Shown here in pieces: positions 25,537 to 33,228 of a DNA stretch of 64,000 nt. The notes beneath the pieces are model-generated. The model was not told the origin of the DNA. It saw nothing but the letters and a program-made list of their open reading frames with translations, and did not search any database. Origin of the DNA: an uncultured bacterium (GTDB lineage: Bacteria; Verrucomicrobiota; Lentisphaeria; Victivallales; UBA1829). Within the stretch, counting starts at the first letter, position 1; every line of letters begins with the position of its first letter. A program made the translations under genes and the position numbers. The stretch is taken from positions 62,001 through 126,000 of the forward strand of contig CACYHQ010000004.1 of NCBI GenBank assembly GCA_902774245.1. The letters run 5' to 3'.

Positions 25537-26394
25537 TCAGGCGTTCGCCGCCTTCTTCTGCGCCTTTCTGACAGCCTTGATCTCTTCCCAGCGTATCCGG
25601 GCGGCGATGGCATCCTCCACTGCCCGGCACAACGTGTCAAAATCGAACCGTTTGACCTTCGTCGCATCCAGATAAACTCGCAGAAAACCACGGCGTTCCT
25701 CCTGCGTAAGCGTATAGTGCCACAGAAAATAACCGAGGTCCTCCGCGATGCGCTGTTTCAGCCGCCGTCCCCACGCACGGCGGCATCTGGCGACATCGAT
25801 CCAGCGGATTTCCATCTGACGCCCCTCCGCGTCCGGTTCCGGCAGCTTGCGCCAGAGCTCGTTCATCGGCGTGAATCCGCCGTGATAGAGCCCCGCATCG
25901 TGCAGTCGGGCGATGAGAACGAAATTGCTGCGCGTAAATTCATCACGCATCGCCGTCTCGTGCGACAGCGACTCGAAGAAATAACGGCCGTCCAGGAACC
26001 CGTCGGCGAACTCCGTTGCGAGGAAGCTATTACGGATGCGGAAAAAACCGCGCCCCTCGCCCACTGCGACCAGTTTCACCAGGGGCAGCCCAAGGCGCGC
26101 CAGTCGCTTGATCTTATATGCTTCCTTGGTCGCCTGTGTCCATGAAAACCCGTATGGCATCCACCGGATGTTGACACACCACTTGCACGCCAGGTCCAGG
26201 CCGGACGCAGTCTTCAGGCGAAGCACAGTCTTTTTTTTCGTCCGCCAGAGCACTTCCAGCCCGGAATCTGCCACGGGCGGACCCGCCCGCAGAACATCGC
26301 GGAGTTCGGCGGCGTCCGTTCGGACCCAGCACCACGAGCGCGCCGGGGTCCATTCCCATCCGGTGAATGCGCCGGAAATCGTTTCTTTTCGCAT
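25537..26394 (-). CDS. LPS core kinase-like protein (Kdo/heptose kinase fold) with altered catalytic loop
   Basis: A 285-residue protein resembling the KdkA/WaaP lipopolysaccharide kinases. A candidate ATP-binding Lys is Lys71 in ACKW. The catalytic-loop region reads RLHDAGLYHGGFTPMNELW (163-181) and the metal-binding region WIDVARCRRAW (198-208, Asp200), like the IDLHRAQ of WaaP. In the loop, the expected H-x-D is H-G-G (171-173), so the catalytic Asp is missing, while Asn178 is kept. It may be a pseudokinase or use another residue. The ATG at 26394 with GGA upstream is preferred over a longer frame reaching 26592. It is divergent from the GT-C glycosyltransferase gene, fitting an envelope role. 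Confidence 0.65.
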   Translation of the reverse strand: MRKETISGAFTGWEWTPARSWCWVRTDAAELRDVLRAGPPVADSGLEVLWRTKKKTVLRLKTASGLDLACKWCVNIRWMPYGFSWTQATKEAYKIKRLARLGLPLVKLVAVGEGRGFFRIRNSFLATEFADGFLDGRYFFESLSHETAMRDEFTRSNFVLIARLHDAGLYHGGFTPMNELWRKLPEPDAEGRQMEIRWIDVARCRRAWGRRLKQRIAEDLGYFLWHYTLTQEERRGFLRVYLDATKVKRFDFDTLCRAVEDAIAARIRWEEIKAVRKAQKKAANA

Positions 26395-26485
26395 TGTTTT
26401 TCCTGTTTTCGTGGGAAGGATTGACCTGCGGACAATGTTCCGGCCATCCATTACGAAAAACAGCCTTTCTTCCGCTTTCTCTTGT

Positions 26486-26513
26486 AATATACTCATTCTT
26501 TTCTTAAATTCAA
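26486..26513 (-). promoter_or_regulatory. Promoter for the LPS-kinase-like gene
   Basis: On the minus strand TTGAAT (26513-26508), a 16-nt spacer and TATATT (26491-26486). Confidence 0.55.
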
Positions 26514-26542
26514 GTTCGAATAGAAGAAAATGTCGCTTTTTC

Positions 26543-26590
26543 TCCGGATTCGGCCGGAATACGGTCGGAATCCGGCCCGGAATCCGTCCC
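26543..26590. repeat. Imperfect tandem CGGAATNCGG repeats between divergent promoters
   Basis: Four imperfect 11-12 bp units built on CGGAATCCGG follow one another between the two divergent promoters of the LPS-kinase-like and GT-C genes. The units are themselves near-palindromic. This could be a multi-site operator or simple-sequence expansion. Confidence 0.45.
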
Positions 26591-26607
26591 AAAACCGCAT
26601 CGCCGTC

Positions 26608-26635
26608 TTGAAACGCAGGAAAAAGATGTTATATT
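26608..26635 (+). promoter_or_regulatory. Promoter for the GT-C glycosyltransferase
   Basis: TTGAAA (26608-26613), a 16-nt spacer and TATATT (26630-26635), about 50 bases before the ATG. Confidence 0.6.
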
Positions 26636-26686
26636 TATCCTCATCAATTCAACAATAACAGAATCCCCCCCCAGCAGAACCGCATC

Positions 26687-28435
26687 ATGAATCACGACCG
26701 GACGCAGACCGGCTGTTCACCGGACCCCGTTTCCACACTTGACGATACCGTACAGAACCGGAAGCCGTCACGTTCGTCGGGCCGCTCCCGGCAGGATACG
26801 CGCCGCCGGGATTTGTTTCTTCTGATCTGTTGTGTTCTGTTCGCGCTTCTGGCATCAATCCGGGTCCTGAATATCTGGAGCAACACGCCCGAATACGACG
26901 AGATCTGGACGGTCCGGAATTACAGAAACCTTCCTGTCTCAGCCGTTTTTACCGACGTCTCCACACCAAACAACCATGTTCTGAACACCCTCGGCATCAA
27001 ATTCTTCCTGACCTTGATGCCGCACCACAATTTTGCCGTGAGGTTGACGGCGCTGCTGGGGTTCTGCGGACTCTTCGCGACCCTGCTCCGGGCGGTGCTT
27101 CTGCTCCTGAAAAACGACACGGCACGGGCGGCGGTCCTGACAGCGGTACTTCTGAACGGCATGCTGCTTCATTATGCCGAAACAGCACGCGGGTATTCGC
27201 TTCAGGCATTTTTCGTGTTCGGGCTGCTGTTCTCCCTGCTCTGCTTTACATTCAGGCCGCCGGAGAACCGCGCGTTCAACGCCGTCATGTGGCTGTTGTG
27301 CGCGGAGGGGACATGCCTGTCCGTCTCGTCCGGCGTGCTTTACGTCGCGATCCTGACCGGATTGTGGGTGCTGCTGTATGTGTCGTTCCGCGACGGAGTC
27401 AAAAAGATATGGCAGGACAACCGGCCTCTGATCCTCGCCGGGATTATCTGGAGCGTGTTCGTCCTCGCCTGGTACGGCGGCAACTATTCGCGGTTCGCGG
27501 AGGGACGCGCCATGTTCGGCGATTCGTTCCAGTCTCCGGCGCAGTTCCTGACATACTGTTTCGATGCCATGCGCGAGACCGGGCTGCTTTGGACGTTACC
27601 TCTTCTGATCCTCTGCGGCATCCTGCTCCGGGGAAGACCGCAATGGCGCATCTGCGCGCTGACCGGAGGCGCGGTGGTCCTGATGTTCGGTTCGGCGCTG
27701 ATCACGAAAGGCGGCCCGGCGCGAATCTATCTGGCATTATTCGCTCCGGCGGTCTTCGGGATCGGCATGGCGGCGGATGCCCTGCTGACAGACAACAAAA
27801 AGCTCAGGAAAGCAAGCCTGTGGCTTCTGCTGATCTTGGCGGCGGTCTGCATTTTCTGTTCGGACAGGGAGCGCAGGAAAGCCGCCGCGCCGGACCTGGC
27901 CGCCGTGTTCCGCGAGGTCACGGAAATGGATTCCCGAATATTCGTCTCCTACAAATCGACGGACCTGTACGTGCTGAGGATGCTGTTCCGGGAGGACATC
28001 ATCCCCGACAACGACGAACGCCAGCGCAACCCCGAAATGCTTCTGTTGTTGAATGAAAACACCATTTCCGCCGTTCATACCGGCGATCCGCCCGTCGAGG
28101 AACTCATAGAACCGGACTCGGCTCCGGCGGACAGCGGATACGTCGTGCCGGGGGAAGATCTCAAATTCTGGCTCTACCGGCTGCGTCCGCTCAAGTCCGG
28201 CGAAACACTGGACGGGAAAGCTGTTCTGTGCTTCTCGGACGATTCCATCCCGGACGACATGAAGCACTGGCTGATCGAAAACTGCGGGATCGTGAACAGC
28301 ATGCTATTCTCGCCGGAAACCACACGTCTCTGCTACGGATTCACCGGAACGAGGCTGAACGTGACCGCCGATATGCTGCTTGAGATGGAGGAAGCCGCAA
28401 AGGGCGGACTCTTCTTCCGGATCGTTTCAGAATGA
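26687..28435 (+). CDS. GT-C fold membrane glycosyltransferase (PMT/ArnT-like)
   Basis: A 582-residue polytopic membrane protein. After a charged cytoplasmic N-terminus (1-40) come about ten hydrophobic segments (first about 43-60, last about 375-392) and a soluble C-terminal domain (about 395-582). The first periplasmic loop has NTPEYDEIWTVRNY, an acidic motif placed like the catalytic Asp/Glu of polyprenyl-phosphate-sugar transferases of the GT-C class (PMT, ArnT families). It probably transfers a lipid-linked sugar to a protein or to LPS on the periplasmic side. It is divergent from an LPS-kinase-like gene, which supports an envelope role. Donor and acceptor cannot be read from sequence. 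Confidence 0.7.
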   Translation: MNHDRTQTGCSPDPVSTLDDTVQNRKPSRSSGRSRQDTRRRDLFLLICCVLFALLASIRVLNIWSNTPEYDEIWTVRNYRNLPVSAVFTDVSTPNNHVLNTLGIKFFLTLMPHHNFAVRLTALLGFCGLFATLLRAVLLLLKNDTARAAVLTAVLLNGMLLHYAETARGYSLQAFFVFGLLFSLLCFTFRPPENRAFNAVMWLLCAEGTCLSVSSGVLYVAILTGLWVLLYVSFRDGVKKIWQDNRPLILAGIIWSVFVLAWYGGNYSRFAEGRAMFGDSFQSPAQFLTYCFDAMRETGLLWTLPLLILCGILLRGRPQWRICALTGGAVVLMFGSALITKGGPARIYLALFAPAVFGIGMAADALLTDNKKLRKASLWLLLILAAVCIFCSDRERRKAAAPDLAAVFREVTEMDSRIFVSYKSTDLYVLRMLFREDIIPDNDERQRNPEMLLLLNENTISAVHTGDPPVEELIEPDSAPADSGYVVPGEDLKFWLYRLRPLKSGETLDGKAVLCFSDDSIPDDMKHWLIENCGIVNSMLFSPETTRLCYGFTGTRLNVTADMLLEMEEAAKGGLFFRIVSE

Positions 28436-28454
28436 TCTCTTAAACAGAAGTTCA

Positions 28455-28491
28455 GCCGGAAACTCGACCGTTTTTTGATCGGTTTTCCGGC
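28455..28491. terminator. Bidirectional terminator between GT-C and aroG-pheA genes
   Basis: GCCGGAAA (28455-28462) pairs with TTTCCGGC (28484-28491), with inner CCG/CGG pairing around a T-rich loop. The two genes converge here, so it can serve both. Confidence 0.55.
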
Positions 28492-28516
28492 ATATTTGCT
28501 TTTATAAAACGTGCTT

Positions 28517-30367
28517 TTACAGCACCGGATAGCTGCCGAGGAGCTTCAGCTCTTCCGTGAGCGGTTTCAGTCCGGCAAGCGCGGCGGACACGCGCGGAGC
28601 ATTCGCGGCACCCTCGATGTCGACGAAGAACCGGTAGTGCCAGCAGCCGGACCCGGAGGGACGGCTTTCGATCATGGTGAGCGTGACGCCGGCGTTTTTG
28701 AACGGTTCCAGGCAGTCGTGCAGTGCGCCGAAACGTTCGCGCGCGGTGAAGCAGATGCAGCATTTCGCGTGCGGCATGAGCGTGTTTTCGGCGCGGGACA
28801 GAATCAGGAAGCGCGTGCGGTTGTCCGGCGTGTCCTGGATGGAACGGTCCAGGATGTTCAGGTGGTACTGTGCGGCGATGCTTTCCCCGCCGATGACGGC
28901 GGCGTTCGGGCTGAGCGCGGCAAACTCGGCGGCGCGCGCGTTGGAGCCGACTCCAACCGTCTCGACATCCGGGAAATTGCGTTCGAGGTATTTCCGGCAC
29001 TGGCCGAGCGACTGCACATGGCTGTAGATGACGCCGATCTTCTCCTTCGGCACGGACGCCATGAGGCAGTGATGGATGTTCATGGACGTCTCCGCGTATA
29101 TCTTCAGCGTGGTCTCCGCCAGCACGTCCAGCGTGCCGATCACGACGCCCTCGGTGGTGTTCTCGACCGGCACGCAGCCGTATTCGCATTCGCCGGTCTC
29201 AACCGCCGCGAAGACGTTCTGGATGCCGGAGCACGGACGGTACTCGGCCGTCTCGGCGAAGACTTTCCGCGCGGCCTCGTGCGTGAATGTCCCGGCGGGG
29301 CCGAGGTACGCCACGCGCGGCTTGGAGGTGGAGATGGAGTGCGGCGTGCCGTGGCGCAGGCGCTCCGCGGCGCTCAGGATCAGGCGTTCGGTCTCGTCGA
29401 ACCCGATGCAGGCGTCCGTGACGGACACGCGCGGATCGGGCGTGACGCCGGGCATCAGGTTCTGTTTGCCGGGCAGGAGCGAACTTTCGAGCATCAGGCC
29501 GACGATGCCGTCGTTTCCGGCGAGCTTCTGCGCCAGGACGTCCTCGAAAACGATGTGCTGACGGGCCGGGTCGCGCCGGGAATTGCCGTGGCTGCAGTCG
29601 ACCGCGACGGTGCGCGGGATGCCGGCGTTTTCGAGCTTGCGGAGCGCGGCGTCGATGCACGCGGCGTAGTAGTTTTCGCCGGAGATGCCGCCGCGCAGGA
29701 CCAGGTGGCAGTACGGATTGCCCTCGCTGCGGATGATGCCGCTGCGGCCGTCGTGCATGATCCCGATGTAGCTGTGCGGCGCGCGGGCGGCGCAGATGGC
29801 GTCCACGGCGATCTGCAGGTTGCCGTCTGTGCTGTTCTTGAACCCGACGGGCATGTCGAGCGAGCTGGCGAGCTGGCGGTGCGTCTGGGATTCCGTGGTG
29901 CGCGCGCCGATTCCCGCCCACGAAACGAGCTCGGCGAGATAATTCGCGATGGCCGGGTCGAGCAGTTCCGTGGCGGTGCCGAGCCCGTACGCCGACACGT
30001 CCAGCAGGAGCTTGCGGGCGAGCTCCAGACCGCGCGCGATGTCGCTGCCGCCGTCCAGATCGGGGTCGTAGACGAGCCCCTTCCAGCCGAGCGTGGTGCG
30101 CGGTTTCTCGAAATAGCACCGCATCACGATCTTGACCTCGTCGGAGACGCGTTCCGAGAGTTTCGCGAGCTTTTCCGCGTATTCCAGCGCGGCGGGCACG
30201 TTGTGGATCGAGCACGGCCCGGCGATGACCACCAGACGCTTGTCCGTCCGGTCGAAGATGCGCCGCAGTTCCGCGCGGTTCCGGTTGATGTGCTCCACGA
30301 TGTCCGCGTTCGGCGCGAGTTCGGACGCGAGCTGTTCGGGCGATTTGATGGGCTGTTCCTGGTTCAT
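28517..30367 (-). CDS. Bifunctional DAHP synthase (AroG type)-prephenate dehydratase fusion
   Basis: A 616-residue fusion. Residues about 20-340 are a class I AroFGH-type DAHP synthase: GPCSIH with metal ligand Cys52, EKPRTTLGWKGL, GARTTESQ, His260 in DCSHGNS, Glu294 in LMLES and Asp318 in VTDACIGF. Residues about 350-530 are prephenate dehydratase: YLGPAGTFTHEAA, PVENTTEG and the TRF motif (518-520). A C-terminal ACT domain follows with GALHDCLEPF (547-556) and ESRPS (567-571), the phenylalanine-binding motifs. It joins the first step of the shikimate pathway to the last prearomatic step to phenylalanine. The chorismate mutase found in most PheA fusions is absent. AAAGGA precedes the ATG. 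Upstream lies a Phe-rich leader peptide and a terminator. Confidence 0.92.
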   Translation of the reverse strand: MNQEQPIKSPEQLASELAPNADIVEHINRNRAELRRIFDRTDKRLVVIAGPCSIHNVPAALEYAEKLAKLSERVSDEVKIVMRCYFEKPRTTLGWKGLVYDPDLDGGSDIARGLELARKLLLDVSAYGLGTATELLDPAIANYLAELVSWAGIGARTTESQTHRQLASSLDMPVGFKNSTDGNLQIAVDAICAARAPHSYIGIMHDGRSGIIRSEGNPYCHLVLRGGISGENYYAACIDAALRKLENAGIPRTVAVDCSHGNSRRDPARQHIVFEDVLAQKLAGNDGIVGLMLESSLLPGKQNLMPGVTPDPRVSVTDACIGFDETERLILSAAERLRHGTPHSISTSKPRVAYLGPAGTFTHEAARKVFAETAEYRPCSGIQNVFAAVETGECEYGCVPVENTTEGVVIGTLDVLAETTLKIYAETSMNIHHCLMASVPKEKIGVIYSHVQSLGQCRKYLERNFPDVETVGVGSNARAAEFAALSPNAAVIGGESIAAQYHLNILDRSIQDTPDNRTRFLILSRAENTLMPHAKCCICFTARERFGALHDCLEPFKNAGVTLTMIESRPSGSGCWHYRFFVDIEGAANAPRVSAALAGLKPLTEELKLLGSYPVL

Positions 30368-30417
30368 TTTGTTGTCCTTTGTGTTGAGTATATTGTTTTT
30401 TGAGAAGTCGTTTTCGG

Positions 30418-30464
30418 AAAAAAAAAAAAGAAAACCGCATTCGGGATTCGGGGCCCGGATGCGG
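30418..30464 (-). terminator. Attenuator terminator before aroG-pheA
   Basis: On the minus strand CCGCATCCGGG (30464-30454) pairs with CCCGAATGCGG (30445-30435) with one C-A mismatch, then a long T-tract (30434-30418). It lies between the leader peptide and the structural gene, the position of an attenuator. Its 5' arm contains CGGGCC, which can instead pair with GGCCCG at 30498-30493. Confidence 0.85.
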
Positions 30465-30488
30465 CTGTGTCTGCTTGAAAAAGAAACC

Positions 30489-30588
30489 GGGTCGGGCCTT
30501 CTTGGGGCCGAACCCGTCTGTTGTCATGACTTTCGCGTGTACACGTGCAAACGGGCTTCGTCAGGCGGTAAATCGCCAGAAGAAGCCG
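30489..30588 (-). promoter_or_regulatory. Attenuator leader RNA: alternative stem-loops
   Basis: Minus-strand arms, in order. Arm 1, GGCTTC (within 30588-30582), overlaps the Phe codons of the leader peptide. Arm 2, GACGAAGCCCGT (30562-30551), pairs with arm 1 through GAAGCC. Arm 3, ACGGGTTCG (30517-30509), pairs with arm 2 with one G-U. Arm 3 extended (30515-30506) also pairs with GGCCCGACCC (30498-30489). The latter segment can pair with the 5' arm of the terminator. The pairs exclude each other in a chain, so a ribosome stalled on arm 1 favours 2:3 pairing, frees 30498-30489 and disrupts the terminator. Confidence 0.7.
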
Positions 30589-30626
30589 TAAAATCGAATG
30601 CTGTTGTTCACGGAAATCGTTTTCAT
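30561..30626 (-). CDS. Aromatic leader peptide of the aroG-pheA attenuator
   Basis: A 21-codon open frame with ATG at 30626 and TGA at 30563-30561. Its second half reads F-Y-G-F-F-W-R-F, giving four Phe, one Tyr and one Trp codon in eight, far more aromatic than chance. The ATG lies only about 10 bases after the -10 box, so the messenger is nearly leaderless, with no room for a Shine-Dalgarno site. It should act as the sensor of charged tRNA-Phe (and perhaps Tyr/Trp): ribosome stalling here would change downstream RNA folding and let transcription enter the DAHP synthase-prephenate dehydratase gene. Proposed from sequence only. Confidence 0.75.
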   Translation of the reverse strand: MKTISVNNSIRFYGFFWRFTA

Positions 30627-30635
30627 AATGGTTTT

Positions 30636-30664
30636 ACTATACACCCGTTTCCCATAAAAGTCAA
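30636..30664 (-). promoter_or_regulatory. Promoter of the aroG-pheA leader
   Basis: On the minus strand TTGACT (30664-30659), a 17-nt spacer and TATAGT (30641-30636), an excellent match to the local consensus. Confidence 0.75.
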
Positions 30665-30695
30665 CCGCCCTTCTCATCTTTTTTCGAGAAAAACA

Positions 30696-30809
30696 ATGAA
30701 AACAATGAAAAATGCTCTGCCGTCCGGTCCTCAGCAGGACATATTACAACATGCCCTCTCGGAGTCAAAAACAATTCTGAAAGCAGACTATATTATTGAG
30801 CTCCTCTAG
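30696..30809 (+). other. Short ORF at the edge of the AT-rich island, possible gene remnant
   Basis: A 37-codon plus-strand frame (ATG at 30696, GAGA upstream, TAG at 30807) that looks protein-like (NALPSGPQQDILQHALSES) but is very short and overlaps the 3' end of the ATPase gene on the other strand. It could be the N-terminal stub of a gene interrupted when the AT-rich island arrived, or chance. I did not recognise it and found no matching C-terminal part on the far side of the island. Confidence 0.2.
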
Positions 30810-32913
30810 TTTGCTGAGCGAACATATCATTTAATTCTTTATCACATTCGTTTATAATATATTCCGGAACAGTATCATATTCTCTGGGATTAAGTTGAAA
30901 CAGGTAATCATTTTCAACATGGAATGTTTCGTTTACAAATCTGCGAACAATACTGTTCCCGCTGTTATCTTTATTGATCAGTCTATAAAGTTGCAATTTC
31001 TCGTAGTTGCTTTGTGTCGTATCATATTCCTTTTTCAATTGCAATATATCCGATGCCTTGCTATACTCAGCTTGATAATCGAAACCAGGATAGTGAATCC
31101 TAATTTCACTAGTCGCCTGGTTTATTTCATTCTCCGTCATATCTCGTTCAGCAGATGAGGAAAGACGATATTTGGGAACTTCGCGATCTTGATGAAAGAT
31201 ATTTGACAACAAGTGCCATGCCATAGAATCTGGATTCTCTATTTCGACGAGTCTCCTCAAATAAATAAGTTTGATTGTAGTATTTGACACAATTCTGATA
31301 TTATCTAGAGCTATTTGATGGAAAGAGATTATGTTTTCTTTTTTTATACTTTTTTCCATTAAAGCACCTTTTCGTACAGACAGGAAAGAGGCTTGAGGTT
31401 GGACAGTAAATTTCGAAGGCAAAGTATATATAATATCTATTACGGTACTAAATTCATGTGTAAGAAGAAGCACGGTCTTATTTCTAAAACAAGATTGAAC
31501 ATCTCCTAGAAAAAGCATATGAAGGATGGCAAATTTTTTGTTCCCATCAAACGAGGAGATCGGATCATCTAAAATAACAAGGTCAGGTTTTTCTTTAATA
31601 GCACTAAACATGAACAGAACTAGAGCAAAGGCATTTCGTTCACCATAGCTCAAGTGATCTCTCACAGCATTTATACTTGCATTTAAAGAATCATTGTGTG
31701 AAAGAATCATTTTGTACTGGTGATCATCAGTTTCTTTTATCTCAACAGAATAGTTATACCCAGCCGAACTCATAAAGGCATTTATTGCATTTTTGTTCTG
31801 TTCAATCGTTCGCTGGATTAGAATTCTCTGCTGAGCGACAGCTCCCTGTAATTTCCCTGCGCTTTCTAACACAGCATCTAGCGAATGATTGATAATATCT
31901 ATTTTATCTTTTAATTCTTTGGACTGCAAATGAGAATATAGTGATATATTCAGTTTGTATTGATTTAATTCATCTGATATTTTTTCAGCATCTTTTAGGG
32001 AATGATAACCGATGGTTTTGAGCTTATGTAGTTGTCCCAAAAGATTATGTACCTGTGTTTTAATCTCAAGCAAATACTCCCTTTGCTGATCATTTATCCC
32101 TGTTACATTGTCAATTATCTCATTAACGCTTTTTGCTGTTTCCTCTGAAAAATATTGAAGAAGATTTTTGAATACAATAATCATTTTATTTAATTGTTCG
32201 ACAGATTTTGCATCAAACTCTTTTCCCACTTTTTCAATAAGATCTTTTTGTTGACTAATTGAATTTGTACAATAAGGGCATTGACTTGCAATTTCTAGAT
32301 ATTGTTTTCCATCCAATTGCCATTTTAACCAACCAACATTGTTTTTATTCTGCAAATATGGGGAATAAGCTTCAAGACCAAGAGGAATATTGTTTATTTT
32401 GTTGCCCTTTCCTATTCCTTTTGCTATAGCGCCAGCTGCAGAGTATCCACTTTTCGATTTGCCGAAACCTTCAATAAACTGATCAAATGTTTGAATAAGA
32501 AAATCTAATTCTGGGTGTTTTTGGAATGTTATATTAATATCTTTCAAAAGTTTCTCTATCTCCGCCAAATGTTTATCGTAGTTATCAGTTCGAACAAATA
32601 TTTCAAAACTATCTTTTATTACTTCATCTTTTTGAAACATATATTGATTGACATAATCTTCATTAAAAATCATAACACTTTTTATAGATTCAATTCCTGT
32701 TATTTCAGGAAGATTATTCTGCACATCACCAGCATACTTAAACGGAACAAGTTCCAATAATCTGTTTTGATCGTTGAGCACCTTTGCTGATATTGCTTTC
32801 CCAATTGTTGTCTTACCTGTTCCGTTAATTGCATACTTTACATTTAAAGTATTCTCAACAATTTCCACGTTTCCGGATTCAATATTGTTGCATCGTGTCA
32901 AAGAGATATTCAT
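30793..32913 (-). CDS. SMC-like AAA_13 ATPase with CxxC hook, RloC/PrrC-like candidate defence protein
   Basis: A 706-residue protein on strikingly AT-rich DNA. The ATPase head is split: Walker A NGTGKTT (30-36) at the N-terminus, then ABC signature LSYGER (421-426) and Walker B VILDDP (446-451) with SSFDG, and a His switch LLLTHE (about 482-487). Between them are long helices with CPYC at 212-215, placed like a Rad50/RloC zinc hook. The C-terminal region (510-706) is unassigned; it has RRFVNETFH (657-665). This layout fits AAA_13 proteins such as the anticodon nucleases RloC and PrrC, which limit phage growth, but the R-x3-E motif is common in non-nuclease relatives. AGGAG precedes the ATG. 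No restriction-modification partner is nearby. Confidence 0.7.
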   Translation of the reverse strand: MNISLTRCNNIESGNVEIVENTLNVKYAINGTGKTTIGKAISAKVLNDQNRLLELVPFKYAGDVQNNLPEITGIESIKSVMIFNEDYVNQYMFQKDEVIKDSFEIFVRTDNYDKHLAEIEKLLKDINITFQKHPELDFLIQTFDQFIEGFGKSKSGYSAAGAIAKGIGKGNKINNIPLGLEAYSPYLQNKNNVGWLKWQLDGKQYLEIASQCPYCTNSISQQKDLIEKVGKEFDAKSVEQLNKMIIVFKNLLQYFSEETAKSVNEIIDNVTGINDQQREYLLEIKTQVHNLLGQLHKLKTIGYHSLKDAEKISDELNQYKLNISLYSHLQSKELKDKIDIINHSLDAVLESAGKLQGAVAQQRILIQRTIEQNKNAINAFMSSAGYNYSVEIKETDDHQYKMILSHNDSLNASINAVRDHLSYGERNAFALVLFMFSAIKEKPDLVILDDPISSFDGNKKFAILHMLFLGDVQSCFRNKTVLLLTHEFSTVIDIIYTLPSKFTVQPQASFLSVRKGALMEKSIKKENIISFHQIALDNIRIVSNTTIKLIYLRRLVEIENPDSMAWHLLSNIFHQDREVPKYRLSSSAERDMTENEINQATSEIRIHYPGFDYQAEYSKASDILQLKKEYDTTQSNYEKLQLYRLINKDNSGNSIVRRFVNETFHVENDYLFQLNPREYDTVPEYIINECDKELNDMFAQQTRGAQ

Positions 32914-32963
32914 TTTTTTCTCCTTATTTTTGGGGAAGAAGTTCCAATTTGTTTTTCTATATT

Positions 32964-32992
32964 ATTTTAGCAGTCCTTCAAACAAAAATCAA
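32964..32992 (-). promoter_or_regulatory. Promoter for the SMC-like ATPase
   Basis: On the minus strand TTGATT (32992-32987), a 17-nt spacer and TAAAAT (32969-32964). The 376-base stretch 32914-33289 otherwise holds AT-rich sequence without a gene and the sigma-54 site for glnB. Confidence 0.5.
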
Positions 32993-33228
32993 TCCTTTTT
33001 TTTGAAAAAAAGAAAAAAAGATTTAATTGACACTGATATATATTAGTGTGTTTAGCCTCAAAAATAGTTTGTATCTGTATTTATATGGGAAAAAGTGCGC
33101 TCTTTTACGTTTTCTGTCGGGGGATTGGCATATTTTGTAAAGTTTTGGAGTGAATGGAGGCGGTTTTTCGGGCGGTTTTCTCTTGAAAGTCTGCTGAATA
33201 TCGGTCAAAAATCCGCCTGAAACATGTT

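Noticed and set aside
29300..29400. A chorismate mutase domain between the two halves of the aroG-pheA fusion
   Set aside because: Only about 30 residues separate the end of the DAHP synthase and the start of the dehydratase, too few for a chorismate mutase.
30793..32480. Assignment of the SMC-like ATPase as a proven anticodon nuclease
   Set aside because: The R-x3-E near residue 658 is common in many AAA_13 proteins, and I could not verify the His at the right place, so only a candidate call is made.
30793..33000. A mobile element (IS or integrative element) around the AT-rich ATPase gene
   Set aside because: No transposase, integrase, terminal inverted repeats or target duplication could be seen; only the base composition suggests transfer.
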